From contig JADJKB010000008.1 of NCBI GenBank assembly GCA_016706225.1, positions 124,001 to 188,000 on the forward strand: a stretch of 64,000 bases of DNA, given 5' to 3'. Positions within the stretch are counted from its first letter, which is position 1. Every line of letters begins with the position of its first letter. This document shows, piece after piece, positions 8,235 through 16,875 of the stretch. The DNA is from Myxococcales bacterium (GTDB lineage Bacteria > Myxococcota_A > Polyangia > Polyangiales > Polyangiaceae). Made by a program: the position numbers and the translations under genes. The notes below the pieces were generated by a model. That model saw only the letters and a list, made by a program, of their open reading frames with translations. It was not told where the DNA came from and did not search any database.

Positions 8235-9567
8235 AGTGGCGGAGCAGGGGCGCCTCTTCGACGATGCGATAACCGCGGATGATTGGCAGGCGTGCCGCGA
8301 CGCGTTCGGCGGTCTCGATCACCCAGTCGACGTGCGACGCGGTGTACACCCGGCGAGGCAAGGCGATGCGCACCAGCTCGTGCTGAGCCGCTGCACCAAA
8401 CATCAAGCTGCCGATCTCCACCGTTCGTACGCCGCCCTCGCGATAGAGCTCGACGGCGATGGCTTGTCCCGGGAGCTGTGCGCGCGGCATGTTCGGTAGA
8501 GCGCGGCCAGCATCGACGAATACAGCGTGACCGCCCGGCGGCTCGACGATGGGCAGACCCGCTTTCACGAGCCCCCGCGCGAGATACGCCACGGTCGCCT
8601 CGCGGTAGCGCAGGTAGTCCGGATCCAGCGCCTCGATCAGCCCGACCGCCATCGCCTCGAGGTCGCGACCCGCGAGACCGCCGTAGGTCGGAAAGCCCTC
8701 GGTGAGGATCAGGAGTACCTCGAACTTCTGGGCCCAGTCCGCGCGGCGCGTGGCCAAGACGCCGCCGATGTTGACGATACCGTCCTTTTTTGCGCTGAGC
8801 GTGCAGCCGTCCGAGAGTGAGAACAGCTCGCGAGCGATCTGCTCCGGCGTGTGATCTGCAAAACCCGGCTCGCGTCGCTTGATCAGCCAGGCGTTCTCGG
8901 CGAAGCGCGCCGCGTCGATGAACAGCGGCACCTGGTGCGTGTCACACAGCGCGCGAACCGCCCGCAGGTTCGCCATCGACACGGGCTGGCCGCCGACGGC
9001 GTTGTTGGTGAGGGTCATCATGACCAGCGGCACCCGAGCCTTGCCGGTGAGCGCCCGCTCGAGGGCAGCAAGATCCATGTTGCCGCCGAAGGCCGGGTCT
9101 TCGCTCTTCGGCAGGTCGAGCGCAACGCCGCCGACGTACTCCAGGTTGGCGCGGGTCGTGTCGAAGTGGGTGTTGTTGGGGACTACGTCGCCCGGCTCGA
9201 CGATGGCGTCGAACAGGATGCGCTCGGCGGCGCGCCCCTGGTGCACCGGGAAGACGTGCGGCAACCCGGTCAGGCGCTTCAGCGCGGTCTCGAAGTGGTC
9301 GAAGCTTCGACTGCCCGCGTACGACTCGTCGCCGGCGAGCAGCGCGGCCCATTGGCGATCGCTCATGGCGCCCGTGCCAGAGTCGGTCAAGAGATCGATG
9401 GTCACGTGCTCGGCGTGGAGCTTGAACAGGTTGTAGCCCGCCTGCTCGAGCAGCGCGTCGCGCTCGGCACGGGTCGTCAGAGGGATCGGCTCGACGGCCT
9501 TGATCCGAAACGGTTCGATCACAGTCCGGAACGGGACTTCGGGTTCACTCAAGTTTGCCTCACTCAC
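8206..9567 (-). CDS. tnaA: Tryptophanase (tryptophan indole-lyase), PLP-dependent beta-eliminating lyase
   Basis: 453 residues, full length for the TnaA/Tpl family. Converts L-tryptophan to indole, pyruvate and ammonia. Visible motifs: LLTDSGTGAMS near the N-terminus, FPVHQGRAAE, FIDAARFAENAW, the PLP-lysine loop LSAKKDGIVNIGG, and C-terminal RTVEIGS and LRHFTARL. VEIGS and LRHFTA are the tryptophanase versions; tyrosine phenol-lyase has an Arg-containing MERG motif at the first. The GTG start overlaps the stop of the upstream cytochrome b fusion gene by four bases (GTGA), so it is probably co-translated with the respiratory operon. No tnaC-like leader is seen. Confidence 0.9.
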   Translation of the reverse strand: MSEANLSEPEVPFRTVIEPFRIKAVEPIPLTTRAERDALLEQAGYNLFKLHAEHVTIDLLTDSGTGAMSDRQWAALLAGDESYAGSRSFDHFETALKRLTGLPHVFPVHQGRAAERILFDAIVEPGDVVPNNTHFDTTRANLEYVGGVALDLPKSEDPAFGGNMDLAALERALTGKARVPLVMMTLTNNAVGGQPVSMANLRAVRALCDTHQVPLFIDAARFAENAWLIKRREPGFADHTPEQIARELFSLSDGCTLSAKKDGIVNIGGVLATRRADWAQKFEVLLILTEGFPTYGGLAGRDLEAMAVGLIEALDPDYLRYREATVAYLARGLVKAGLPIVEPPGGHAVFVDAGRALPNMPRAQLPGQAIAVELYREGGVRTVEIGSLMFGAAAQHELVRIALPRRVYTASHVDWVIETAERVAARLPIIRGYRIVEEAPLLRHFTARLAPLA

Positions 9568-11744
9568 TCGTACCAGACGAAGTTCGTCATCTTGTCGAAC
9601 AGCACGACGGTGTTGTGCCGCGGCGCAAGCGTGACCCTACGAGTGGTCGTATGGTCGAACTCGCGATCGTCCATGCCATCCCCCAGCTGAATCGTCACGT
9701 CGTGCGGACCGGCGGGGAGGGGAAAGCGCTCGATGCTGATGCTGTTGCCGTCGCCCCAGATCCCCCGCGGCTCATAGGCCTTGTTCGAGAGCTCGCGTCC
9801 GTCGACCTCGACCCGCACCCGCACCGCGACTCGCCGTCGCTCACAGATGCGTTTCTGGCGCATGTGTTTGGGCAGTTTCGCCAGCTCTTCGGCGCTCGGC
9901 TCCCGGCAATTTTCTCCGGCCTTGCCCGGATGTTTGAACGAAACGACGAGCTTGGGTGAGGGATCGGCGGGGGTGCGGTACGCGACCGCCGTGCCTGCCC
10001 AGGTCACGAGGCCGAACATGGCCGCGATGCCCAGACCGGCGATGAGTTGGGTTGCACGCCCGGGCCGGGCGCTCTTCGGTCGAGGCGCCCGCGCCGCAAA
10101 GGCCTTTGCCTCGTCCAGCAGTCGCCGCCGCTCGGTGCGAAAGAGCTCGACCACCAGCAGCTGGCCGGGCTCGACCTTGTCCGTTCGCAGGACGGGCTCG
10201 CGCGCGCCGGTCATGCGTTCGCCCGCCCAGCGCCCGCCTTCACGGTACATGCAGCTGCCGGGTCCCGAGGCCACGATCATCACACCGCGGGCGCCGCGCC
10301 GCAGCGCGCGCTCGACGGTGAGTGGGTGGACCCAGCCCGCACAGGGGATCCGCACCACGGCGAAGCCAGGCAACTCCTTGCAACGAGCGGTCTCGTCGTC
10401 GACGCTGAGTGTCGCCCCTGCCGACTCGCTGCACATGAGAGCGAGCAGCGGCTCCGTCTCCGCGCTCAGGGTCTTGTCCACCAGTTGATCGATGCGATGG
10501 CGCTGCCGGATGCTGTCGAACCAGGTCAGGCCGACCCCCGCCGAGTCGCACGAGCCGGCGCAGATCCCGCAGCCGACGCACTTCTTGGGATCGACCTGGG
10601 CCATGACCCCGAAGGCTTTTCCGTCCGTGCGCGGCACCATCTGGATCGCGGCGTAGGGGCAGTTGCGATAACACTTCTCGCAGGCGTTGCAGCGGGCTTC
10701 GACGACCCTGGCAGGGCGAGCACGGCCGGTCGCGAGGTACCAGGGGATCGGGAAGAAGAGCGCGCCGGCACCGAGCACCATGGCCCAGAGCACACCCCCA
10801 CTCATGCGATCGGTGAGCCAGATCGGCGCGAGGTACCACCAGTCCATGGTGAACCCCTCGGGTTGAAGCGCCATCTTCGCGGGGCCCACCACGTCGGCGG
10901 GGAACACGATGCTCACGAGAAAGAGCGAGGCGAGCACCCACACCGTCATCACGCGACGAGTCAAGAACCAGGGCCGCGACAGGCGGGTGATGTGCAACCA
11001 GAGGGCGATGCCCATCGCCAACGGCAACAGCATGTGCAGGAAGAACACCACGAAGAAGAGCAACGAGTTCAGGCGATCGTCGACCAGAAACGACCGCGAC
11101 AGCGGGTCGGCGAAGATCGGCAGGGTGTCGAGCAGGTGTCCCGAGCCGAGCGCGATCAGGTGGCCTCGCTCGTCCCAGACCAGCCAGTAACCGAGCCAAC
11201 CGATCAGCCACAGCAGACCGAGCAAGAGCAGACCGGTCACCCACGCGAGCCAGCGCGCGCCGCCGAATCGGCGCTCGAAGAACAGCTTCACCGCGTGAAT
11301 TCCGACGAACAGCAGGGTCGCGTCGGAGCTGTAGCGGTGCACGCTGCGCATCAGGCCGGCGCCGAACCGGGAGTGCCCCATGGCAACGACCGAGTCGTAG
11401 GCCGAATGCACACTCGTCCGGTACCAGATCAAGAGCACGATGCCGGAGACGATCGCGACGATCAGCGAGGTGTTGGCGATGGCACCCGTCTGAGTGAGCG
11501 GGTTGAGCTCCGCCGGAACCCAGCGCTGGATCAGCGCGTCCAGGTGCTGGAATGCCGCGTTCGGCAGGCGCAACACGCGCTCCCCACGCACCTTCGGCTC
11601 GACCCGCTCTCCATCGTCGCGGATGACAGTCAGTGAGCGGCGCTCGGACTCGTGGGGTTCCGTAACGTCAGCTTGCGGGGCAGGCGCAGGCGACGCTGTG
11701 GTCGCCTCGCCCCCGGGTGACTCGTCCGGGGTGCTCTCGGACAT
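9564..11744 (-). CDS. Cytochrome b / 2[4Fe-4S] ferredoxin / MvhD-like fusion, membrane electron-transfer protein
   Basis: 726 residues combining several modules. Residues about 90-340 are cytochrome b/b6-like with bis-heme His pairs H136/H150 and H237/H251, each 14 apart. Two ferredoxin motifs follow: CNACEKCYRNCP (C352, C355, C358, C362) and CVGCGICAGSC (C389, C392, C395, C399). Residues about 430-545 resemble MvhD/HdrF iron-sulfur subunits (LMCSESAG, RIPCAGWVHP, GSCM). A further TM helix (about 583-605) leads to an extracytoplasmic beta-rich tail. It could move electrons between a quinone pool and Fe-S carriers. It sits one base after the SCO gene and overlaps tnaA. The domains are clear; the physiological reaction is not. 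Confidence 0.8.
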   Translation of the reverse strand: MSESTPDESPGGEATTASPAPAPQADVTEPHESERRSLTVIRDDGERVEPKVRGERVLRLPNAAFQHLDALIQRWVPAELNPLTQTGAIANTSLIVAIVSGIVLLIWYRTSVHSAYDSVVAMGHSRFGAGLMRSVHRYSSDATLLFVGIHAVKLFFERRFGGARWLAWVTGLLLLGLLWLIGWLGYWLVWDERGHLIALGSGHLLDTLPIFADPLSRSFLVDDRLNSLLFFVVFFLHMLLPLAMGIALWLHITRLSRPWFLTRRVMTVWVLASLFLVSIVFPADVVGPAKMALQPEGFTMDWWYLAPIWLTDRMSGGVLWAMVLGAGALFFPIPWYLATGRARPARVVEARCNACEKCYRNCPYAAIQMVPRTDGKAFGVMAQVDPKKCVGCGICAGSCDSAGVGLTWFDSIRQRHRIDQLVDKTLSAETEPLLALMCSESAGATLSVDDETARCKELPGFAVVRIPCAGWVHPLTVERALRRGARGVMIVASGPGSCMYREGGRWAGERMTGAREPVLRTDKVEPGQLLVVELFRTERRRLLDEAKAFAARAPRPKSARPGRATQLIAGLGIAAMFGLVTWAGTAVAYRTPADPSPKLVVSFKHPGKAGENCREPSAEELAKLPKHMRQKRICERRRVAVRVRVEVDGRELSNKAYEPRGIWGDGNSISIERFPLPAGPHDVTIQLGDGMDDREFDHTTTRRVTLAPRHNTVVLFDKMTNFVWYE

Positions 11745-11745
11745 G

Positions 11746-12861
11746 TCAGGCTGCGGGCTCCCGTAACAACAGCTTCAGCGCGTCCGTGAGCCAGCGCTCT
11801 TGCCGCTCTCCGAGGGTGAGGCGGTAGGCCACTTGCCCCAGCTTGTCGACCACGATGAACAGGTTCGCGTGGTCGATCTCCCCGCTCATCGGGTTCTTGG
11901 AACGTGCGATCTCGAGCAGGTCGAGGGTGTGGTCGACCTCGCTCGGGTCGCCCGACAAAAGGCGGTATTCGGGCGCTTTGACCTGATAACGGGTGGCCGT
12001 CTTCAACATCACCTTTTGAGTATCGTGCTCCGGGTTCAGGGTCACCGCGAGCACGCGCACGTTGTCTCGGTCTGCTCTTGGTAGCTGCTCCAGCGCCCGC
12101 TTCAGCTGCGCCATGATGAGTGGGCACGTGTGAAAACAGGTGGCGTAGATCCCCGTGACGACCACCACCTTGCCCTTGAGCGACGCGAGCTCGACGCTCA
12201 CCCCGTCCTGATCCGTCAGCTTCACGGCAGGGGCCGGCTTGGCGGTGCGCAGCGCCACCGCGGGGAATGGCTCGGCTGCCGCCGCAGCGGTCTTGCTCCC
12301 GACGCTGATCAACGAGACGAACACCGCGGTGACCAACACGCCCGCGACGGCGAAGTAGGGAAGCATGGCCCGCCTGCTGGTCTGCCAGATCTCCTTCACC
12401 GGTTTCCACCAGATGAAGGCGAGCACGCCGAACATGACGGCGGGTTGCGCCAGAAAGACGCTGACGTAGCCGAACTCGAGCCTGCCGGTCTCTTGATCGA
12501 GGCCGTAGCACCAGACCCGAAACTCTTCGGCGAAGGCGCCGATGCCCATGGCACTCTTCGGCACCACCAGCATGGCCAGCTGGAACACCTCCAAGCCGGC
12601 CATGATGGCCATCATCAGCACCGGAAAGCGCCACGACGAGAAGAACGCGTGGGCCGCTGCGAGGGGGCGGGGCAGCCCCGTCGCCTCGTCGATCGCCAGC
12701 GCGTCGGTGGCCCGTCGGCGCTGGGCGCCCGCGCAAACGATCGGCTCTGTACCGTCGGCGGGCAAGGCGGAGCTCGAGCCCGCCGACTCTGCTGGCGGCT
12801 CTGCTCCCGAATCGCTCATTGTGTCGATTCGAGGGCGCAGGTCATCAGCAGAGTCGGTCAT
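11746..12861 (-). CDS. SCO1/SenC-family copper chaperone with N-terminal membrane domain
   Basis: 371 residues. A Ser/Ala/Asp-rich head (1-60) precedes three hydrophobic helices (about 80-100, 132-152, 168-188) and a thioredoxin-like SCO domain (about 210-365). The copper ligands are present: C242 and C246 in TCFHTCP, and H331 in IDHANLFIVVD. SCO proteins deliver copper to the CuA centre of oxidase subunit II, which fits the CuA subunit gene three genes upstream. Most SCO proteins have one TM anchor, so the three-helix front is unusual. The stop lies one base before the next start. Confidence 0.88.
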   Translation of the reverse strand: MTDSADDLRPRIDTMSDSGAEPPAESAGSSSALPADGTEPIVCAGAQRRRATDALAIDEATGLPRPLAAAHAFFSSWRFPVLMMAIMAGLEVFQLAMLVVPKSAMGIGAFAEEFRVWCYGLDQETGRLEFGYVSVFLAQPAVMFGVLAFIWWKPVKEIWQTSRRAMLPYFAVAGVLVTAVFVSLISVGSKTAAAAAEPFPAVALRTAKPAPAVKLTDQDGVSVELASLKGKVVVVTGIYATCFHTCPLIMAQLKRALEQLPRADRDNVRVLAVTLNPEHDTQKVMLKTATRYQVKAPEYRLLSGDPSEVDHTLDLLEIARSKNPMSGEIDHANLFIVVDKLGQVAYRLTLGERQERWLTDALKLLLREPAA

Positions 12862-12873
12862 GGTCCACCTCGC

Positions 12874-13047
12874 TCAGCGGACTTGCCAGACGTCCGCGAG
12901 CGCTTTCCAGTTTGCGAAGTAATAGACCGCGAAGGATACCAGGAGGATCAAGGTGAGCACGAAGGTGCCGGGCGCTTTGTGCGCGTCGTCGCCGTGGTGC
13001 TCCGCTTCCTTCTCGATGATCTCTGCGGCTTTTTCTAGTTCAGTCAT
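12874..13047 (-). CDS. Small single-TM protein of the heme-copper operon (57 aa)
   Basis: ATG at 13047, with GAGG about seven bases upstream, reads MTELEKAAEIIEKEAEHHGD, then DDAHKAPG, a hydrophobic helix (FVLTLILLVSFAVYYFANW) and a short tail ending DVWQVR. The acidic, His-containing head followed by one TM helix is typical of accessory oxidase subunits (CcoQ-like or CoxIIa-like). It lies between the catalytic subunit gene and the SCO gene in the same orientation, with 12-13 base gaps. No specific family can be assigned from sequence alone. Confidence 0.75.
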   Translation of the reverse strand: MTELEKAAEIIEKEAEHHGDDAHKAPGTFVLTLILLVSFAVYYFANWKALADVWQVR

Positions 13048-13059
13048 TTTCGTGCCTCC

Positions 13060-14664
13060 TCACCAAGCCGCCATCTTGCCGTCGATCTTCTTGCCGAAGA
13101 ACACCGCGACCACCGTGGGCAGAACGTACATCAAGAGGCCTGTGAAGGCGACGATGCCGCCGATGCCGACCATGGCCAGCCAGACATGCACGCTGGGATC
13201 GTAGCCTGCCGCGTGGGTCGCGCCAGTGAACTCGATGTCCCAGTGGCGTCGTGAGACACCGTAGGATCCGGCGAACGACATGCCGAACGAGATCAGCACG
13301 ATGCCGAGCGCGAACACGAAGGGCTGCGCCTTGCAGATGGCGCGCATCGGGTACTCACGGCGGAAGATCAGGGGAACGACGTAGTAGCTGACCGCCATGA
13401 ACGCGAGCGTCGTGCCGCCGACCACAGTCGAGTGGAAGTGGCCCGGGATGCGCAGCGTGTTGTGGGCGATGATGTTGATCTGCTCGGTTCCAAGGGTCAC
13501 GCCGGTGATGCCACCGATGAAACCGAAGATGACCAGGGACAGGAAGAACCCGGAGAAACCAGGATTGCCCCAGGGCGCCGCGCCGAGCCAGCCGAACAGA
13601 CCCTTGTTGTGGCCCTGCTTGCGCAGCGCGACCTCGACCGACGCCGGCACGGTGTAGCCGTGGATCATGGAGGCCAGCACGGCCAGGTACATGGCGTACG
13701 ACGTGTTCCAGATCTTCCATCCGGCGCCCACGCCTGGATCGACCAGGAGGTGATGCGCCGACGCGAGGTTGATGAACAGGATGTAGAACAGGAACGCGGT
13801 GCGAGACACACCCTGGTTCAGCACCTTGCCGCCGACGGTGAGGGCGCTCAGCAGGTACCAGATGCTGACCATCGCCGAGACGTTGATCTGCTGTGAGGTG
13901 TGACCAATCCCCCAGAAGACCAGGCGGTAGACCGCCGCGTCCATGTTGGGGATGATGCCCAGTGCCCACAGCCAGGTGGGCACGAAGATGGCGGCGCCGT
14001 GGAGCAGCGCGGCCACCGCGATGATCGCGGCAGTGATGGCGCCAAACACGACCAGCGGAACCGAGCCCTTGTAGGTCTTGTCGCGCTTGGCGATGTAGAT
14101 GGTCGCCAGGAAGTTGATCACGCCGATCAGCGCGCCAACCGCAAACAGAATGATGCCCAGGTAATAGAGCTGGTGCGCCTTCAAGGGCGCGTAGGACGTG
14201 AACATCACATCGGCGTTGCCGCTCAGCACCATGACCGCGACCAACCCGCCGCCGGCCACCATCAAGAGGAAGCTGACCCAGGCGACGGTGCCCGATGCCA
14301 GTCTCGACTTCAGTAGGACGGTGCCAGCGAAGTAGAGCACCGCGATCTCGAAGAAGATGATCCAGAGGATCAACATCGAGAGCCCGTGGAAGGTGACGAG
14401 TCGGTAGTACCACTCGGCCGGGAGCAGGTGGACCGCCGGCCAGCGGGTGAGGGCGATCAAGAGCGCCGCGATACCACCCAAAAGAAGGCAAACGACGGCT
14501 GCCACCGCGTTGAACTTGATGAACTTCTCGGCCGTGAGATCGACCGTGAAACCGGTGGTCCCGCACACCCGGCTCATGCCGGCGGCGTGGTTGCCCTTGG
14601 GCTCGGCGTCGTCGCCGGCGTCGCCCGCGACTGCGTCTTCGACAGTGGGATCCATTGTCGTCAT
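13060..14664 (-). CDS. Heme-copper oxidase superfamily subunit I; O2 reductase or CuA-type NO reductase
   Basis: 534 residues with about 12-13 TM helices. Low-spin heme ligand H93 (TFHGLSML) pairs with H411; high-spin heme ligand is H409 (IPGHFHSTVVGG). Three His for the second metal are H255 (GIGHTSQQ) and H304/H305 (SAHHLLVDP). The position four after H255 is Gln259, where A/B-type O2 reductases have the cross-linked Tyr and cNOR has Glu. There is also no Tyr six before the HH pair, the place used in cbb3 oxidases. This points to a divergent member, possibly a NO reductase of the CuA-containing kind. The gene order subunit II, subunit I, SCO supports a functional terminal complex. The catalysed reaction is left open. 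Confidence 0.85.
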   Translation of the reverse strand: MTTMDPTVEDAVAGDAGDDAEPKGNHAAGMSRVCGTTGFTVDLTAEKFIKFNAVAAVVCLLLGGIAALLIALTRWPAVHLLPAEWYYRLVTFHGLSMLILWIIFFEIAVLYFAGTVLLKSRLASGTVAWVSFLLMVAGGGLVAVMVLSGNADVMFTSYAPLKAHQLYYLGIILFAVGALIGVINFLATIYIAKRDKTYKGSVPLVVFGAITAAIIAVAALLHGAAIFVPTWLWALGIIPNMDAAVYRLVFWGIGHTSQQINVSAMVSIWYLLSALTVGGKVLNQGVSRTAFLFYILFINLASAHHLLVDPGVGAGWKIWNTSYAMYLAVLASMIHGYTVPASVEVALRKQGHNKGLFGWLGAAPWGNPGFSGFFLSLVIFGFIGGITGVTLGTEQINIIAHNTLRIPGHFHSTVVGGTTLAFMAVSYYVVPLIFRREYPMRAICKAQPFVFALGIVLISFGMSFAGSYGVSRRHWDIEFTGATHAAGYDPSVHVWLAMVGIGGIVAFTGLLMYVLPTVVAVFFGKKIDGKMAAW

Positions 14665-14668
14665 CTGA

Positions 14669-15196
14669 CTACTCCGTCACGATGATCTTGCCGGTCATCT
14701 GGTGGTGCCCGATGCCGCAAAATTCGTTGCAGATGATCGGGAAGTCCCCGGTCATGGTTGGGGTGATGGTGAGCACGTGGTCGTATCCGGGTAGGACCTC
14801 GAAGTTCATGTTGATGGGCAAGAGCGAGAAGCCGTGCTGGATGTCCATCGACGAGACGTGCAGGCGATAGGTCTGGCCTTTTCGCAGCTTGAGGATGGGG
14901 AACCAGGTCCACATCTGGGCTTGCAGGTAGGCGTCCCCGCCGGGTGCCGGTTCGACCACCGGAAAGCCACCCTTCTCGTCGACCTTGTTGGACGCGACGA
15001 AGCTCGTGACACGGGCGGCGAACTTGGCGGGTTCGACGGTATACGCTTCGCCGGTGCTGTTTTGTTTGCCCTTGAAATGCCAGTACGGCATCGCCAGGGT
15101 GAGCACGATGCACCAGAGCAGCGCGAGGCCGATCCAGGCGCGTTCGGTGCCGGAGGGCGCTTTGAACCAGTCTGCGGGGGGGGCGTGGATTCCCAT
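14669..15196 (-). CDS. Heme-copper reductase subunit II with CuA site
   Basis: 175 residues. One N-terminal TM helix (about 21-40) is followed by a periplasmic cupredoxin domain. The CuA ligands are visible: a His in SSMDIQHGFSL, then CNEFCGIGHHQM supplying two Cys, the backbone Glu position, His and Met. CuA takes electrons from cytochrome c and passes them to subunit I. The single TM and short length match B-family (ba3-like) subunit II. TGAGGAGAC lies just upstream of the ATG, overlapping the stop of the previous small gene. Four bases separate its stop from the subunit I start. Confidence 0.93.
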   Translation of the reverse strand: MGIHAPPADWFKAPSGTERAWIGLALLWCIVLTLAMPYWHFKGKQNSTGEAYTVEPAKFAARVTSFVASNKVDEKGGFPVVEPAPGGDAYLQAQMWTWFPILKLRKGQTYRLHVSSMDIQHGFSLLPINMNFEVLPGYDHVLTITPTMTGDFPIICNEFCGIGHHQMTGKIIVTE

Positions 15197-15206
15197 CGAA
15201 GTCTCC

Positions 15207-15356
15207 TCAGGGCAAGAGCGCCGGCTTCAGGTTCTGGAGCTCGATCAAGCCCCAGATTGTGTAGGAAATGGTCGGCAGGAGGACCCCGAGCGCGAGCAGC
15301 ACCCAGGGGTTGTCGAGTAGCTTTTGGATCGGATGTATCTGCGCTGGTTCAGGCAT
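15207..15356 (-). CDS. Small single-TM protein of the heme-copper operon (49 aa)
   Basis: ATG at 15356 reads MPEPAQIHPIQKLLDNP, then one hydrophobic helix (WVLLALGVLLPTISYTIWG) and a short tail LIELQNLKPALLP, with a TGA that forms part of the ribosome-binding site of the next gene. Gene position between the oxidase-like paralogue and the CuA subunit, tight spacing and the single helix suggest a structural subunit like CoxIIa of ba3 oxidases. Family membership is not proven. Confidence 0.72.
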   Translation of the reverse strand: MPEPAQIHPIQKLLDNPWVLLALGVLLPTISYTIWGLIELQNLKPALLP

Positions 15357-15379
15357 TGAGTCCTCCCGTTTTGTTCGAG

Positions 15380-16864
15380 TCATTCAGCCGCGCCTCCGCG
15401 GGTCGTGGTGGTGTCGTGAACGGGCGCGGGGATCAGGAACGAGCCAGGCCCGACCAGCTCCCACGCCGAGACTTTCGCGCGCTCGCGCTTGAGGTAGGCG
15501 CTGACGACGATGGCCAGAAAGAGCACTCCTGCCACGATGGCCAAGAGCCCTCCGAGACCCATGACGCTGAGCCCGAGCTTTTGCGCGAGGCTTCTTGCGT
15601 TCTGTTCAGCCCCGTAGAGCTTGCGGCCCATGCCGTGGGCACCGGCGAGGGCAAAGCCGATGGCGAAGATGCTCTGCCCGACGCCAAACAGTGCCGGCTG
15701 CAGGTGAGCCGCTCGCTTGGCGAGGCGCGAGGCGCGAACCGGAACTCCGACCACCTCGAGCAGCGGAAAGCTGAGGGCCATGAACGCGACCGTCACACCA
15801 CCGATCGAGGCGTGATAGTGCGCGGGGATCACCGTGGTCGAGCCGCGGATCAGCGCGCCGAGAATCCAACCCAGGGTGGTGAGCCCCGCGCTGGCGAAGA
15901 AGCCGACCAGGCGCACGTCGCCGAAGTCACGCCAAGACAGCGTCCCGTCCTTGAAGCCCCGTCGCACCGCGCCGAGGCACAGGATCAGCAGGATGGCCGC
16001 TGGCGGGAAGATCCCCCAGCGCATCAGCAGGGTGAACCCTTCGCGCGCGGCCACGTCTTGCATGCCGGCCATGCCGAGCAGTGGGGCGGCCGTCCAGGGC
16101 AGGAGCAAGAGCGCGAACAACGCGGCTGCCACGTTGCGCGACACCGGTGAGCGTCCCAGCACACCAGCCAGCAAGATCAGCCAGACGCTCAGCATGGCCG
16201 CGGCGCTGGTGAGCTGCAGCACATGGCCGCCGCCCCAGTTGCCGAGCTCGTAGAGGACCGTCGGCTCCAGGCCCGTCGGGCGGCGAAGCCAGCTGGCGGC
16301 GAACGTCAGCGCTGCGATGATCAGCGCGATGCCGGTGGTGCGAATGCCCGGCACGGCGGCTGCGGGTATCGAGAGCACGACGCCGGGCGCCGGCTCACTC
16401 GGCCAGAGACGGCGATCCACGGCGCTCATCAAGACGCCCGCCGCAAACACGACCAGGCCACTGGTGAAGAGCCAGTGGTCGATCACCGGCACGTAGTTCG
16501 CGAGGATCGGCTGCGCGCCGGGAGCTCCCGCCGCCAGGAGCAGCATCAGCACACCGACTGCCCCGACGTACACGCCGGCGCGGCTGACCCGCGAGCTTCT
16601 GCCCGCACGCGGCAACAAGAAGAGCAGCGCGCCTGCGAACGCGTACACCCAGACCAGGAGTGACAGGTCGACGTGCACCACCAAACACCGTCGGAAGAAC
16701 GCCGGGTCACTGATGAAGCGCGCGAACACCGGGGCGCGCGCGACCACCAGGAGCGCTGCCAGCACCCCCGACAGGAGCAACGAGGCAACACCCAAGAGCA
16801 GCCAACGCCGCGCGCCGCGCGCTTCGGGGGAGTCGTGGGAACTGGCGTCGATCATGCAGGGCAT
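15380..16864 (-). CDS. Heme-copper oxidase subunit I-like protein lacking the His-His metal pair
   Basis: About 494 residues, 12 or so TM helices. It keeps several landmarks of subunit I: His in LVVHVDLSLLVW (helix 2), GGGHVLQLTSAAAM (helix 6) and PAHYHASIGGVTVAFM (helix 10 His-x-His). The HH pair expected in helix 7 is absent; that region reads PWTAAPLLGMAGMQDV. It could therefore bind hemes but probably not a normal CuB. It is the first gene of the operon that also holds a complete subunit I. ATG 16864 or 16855 is the likely start; longer versions would run through the promoter shared with the divergent Rrf2 gene. Confidence 0.75.
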   Translation of the reverse strand: MPCMIDASSHDSPEARGARRWLLLGVASLLLSGVLAALLVVARAPVFARFISDPAFFRRCLVVHVDLSLLVWVYAFAGALLFLLPRAGRSSRVSRAGVYVGAVGVLMLLLAAGAPGAQPILANYVPVIDHWLFTSGLVVFAAGVLMSAVDRRLWPSEPAPGVVLSIPAAAVPGIRTTGIALIIAALTFAASWLRRPTGLEPTVLYELGNWGGGHVLQLTSAAAMLSVWLILLAGVLGRSPVSRNVAAALFALLLLPWTAAPLLGMAGMQDVAAREGFTLLMRWGIFPPAAILLILCLGAVRRGFKDGTLSWRDFGDVRLVGFFASAGLTTLGWILGALIRGSTTVIPAHYHASIGGVTVAFMALSFPLLEVVGVPVRASRLAKRAAHLQPALFGVGQSIFAIGFALAGAHGMGRKLYGAEQNARSLAQKLGLSVMGLGGLLAIVAGVLFLAIVVSAYLKRERAKVSAWELVGPGSFLIPAPVHDTTTTRGGAAE

Positions 16865-16875
16865 CCAGGTGACTT

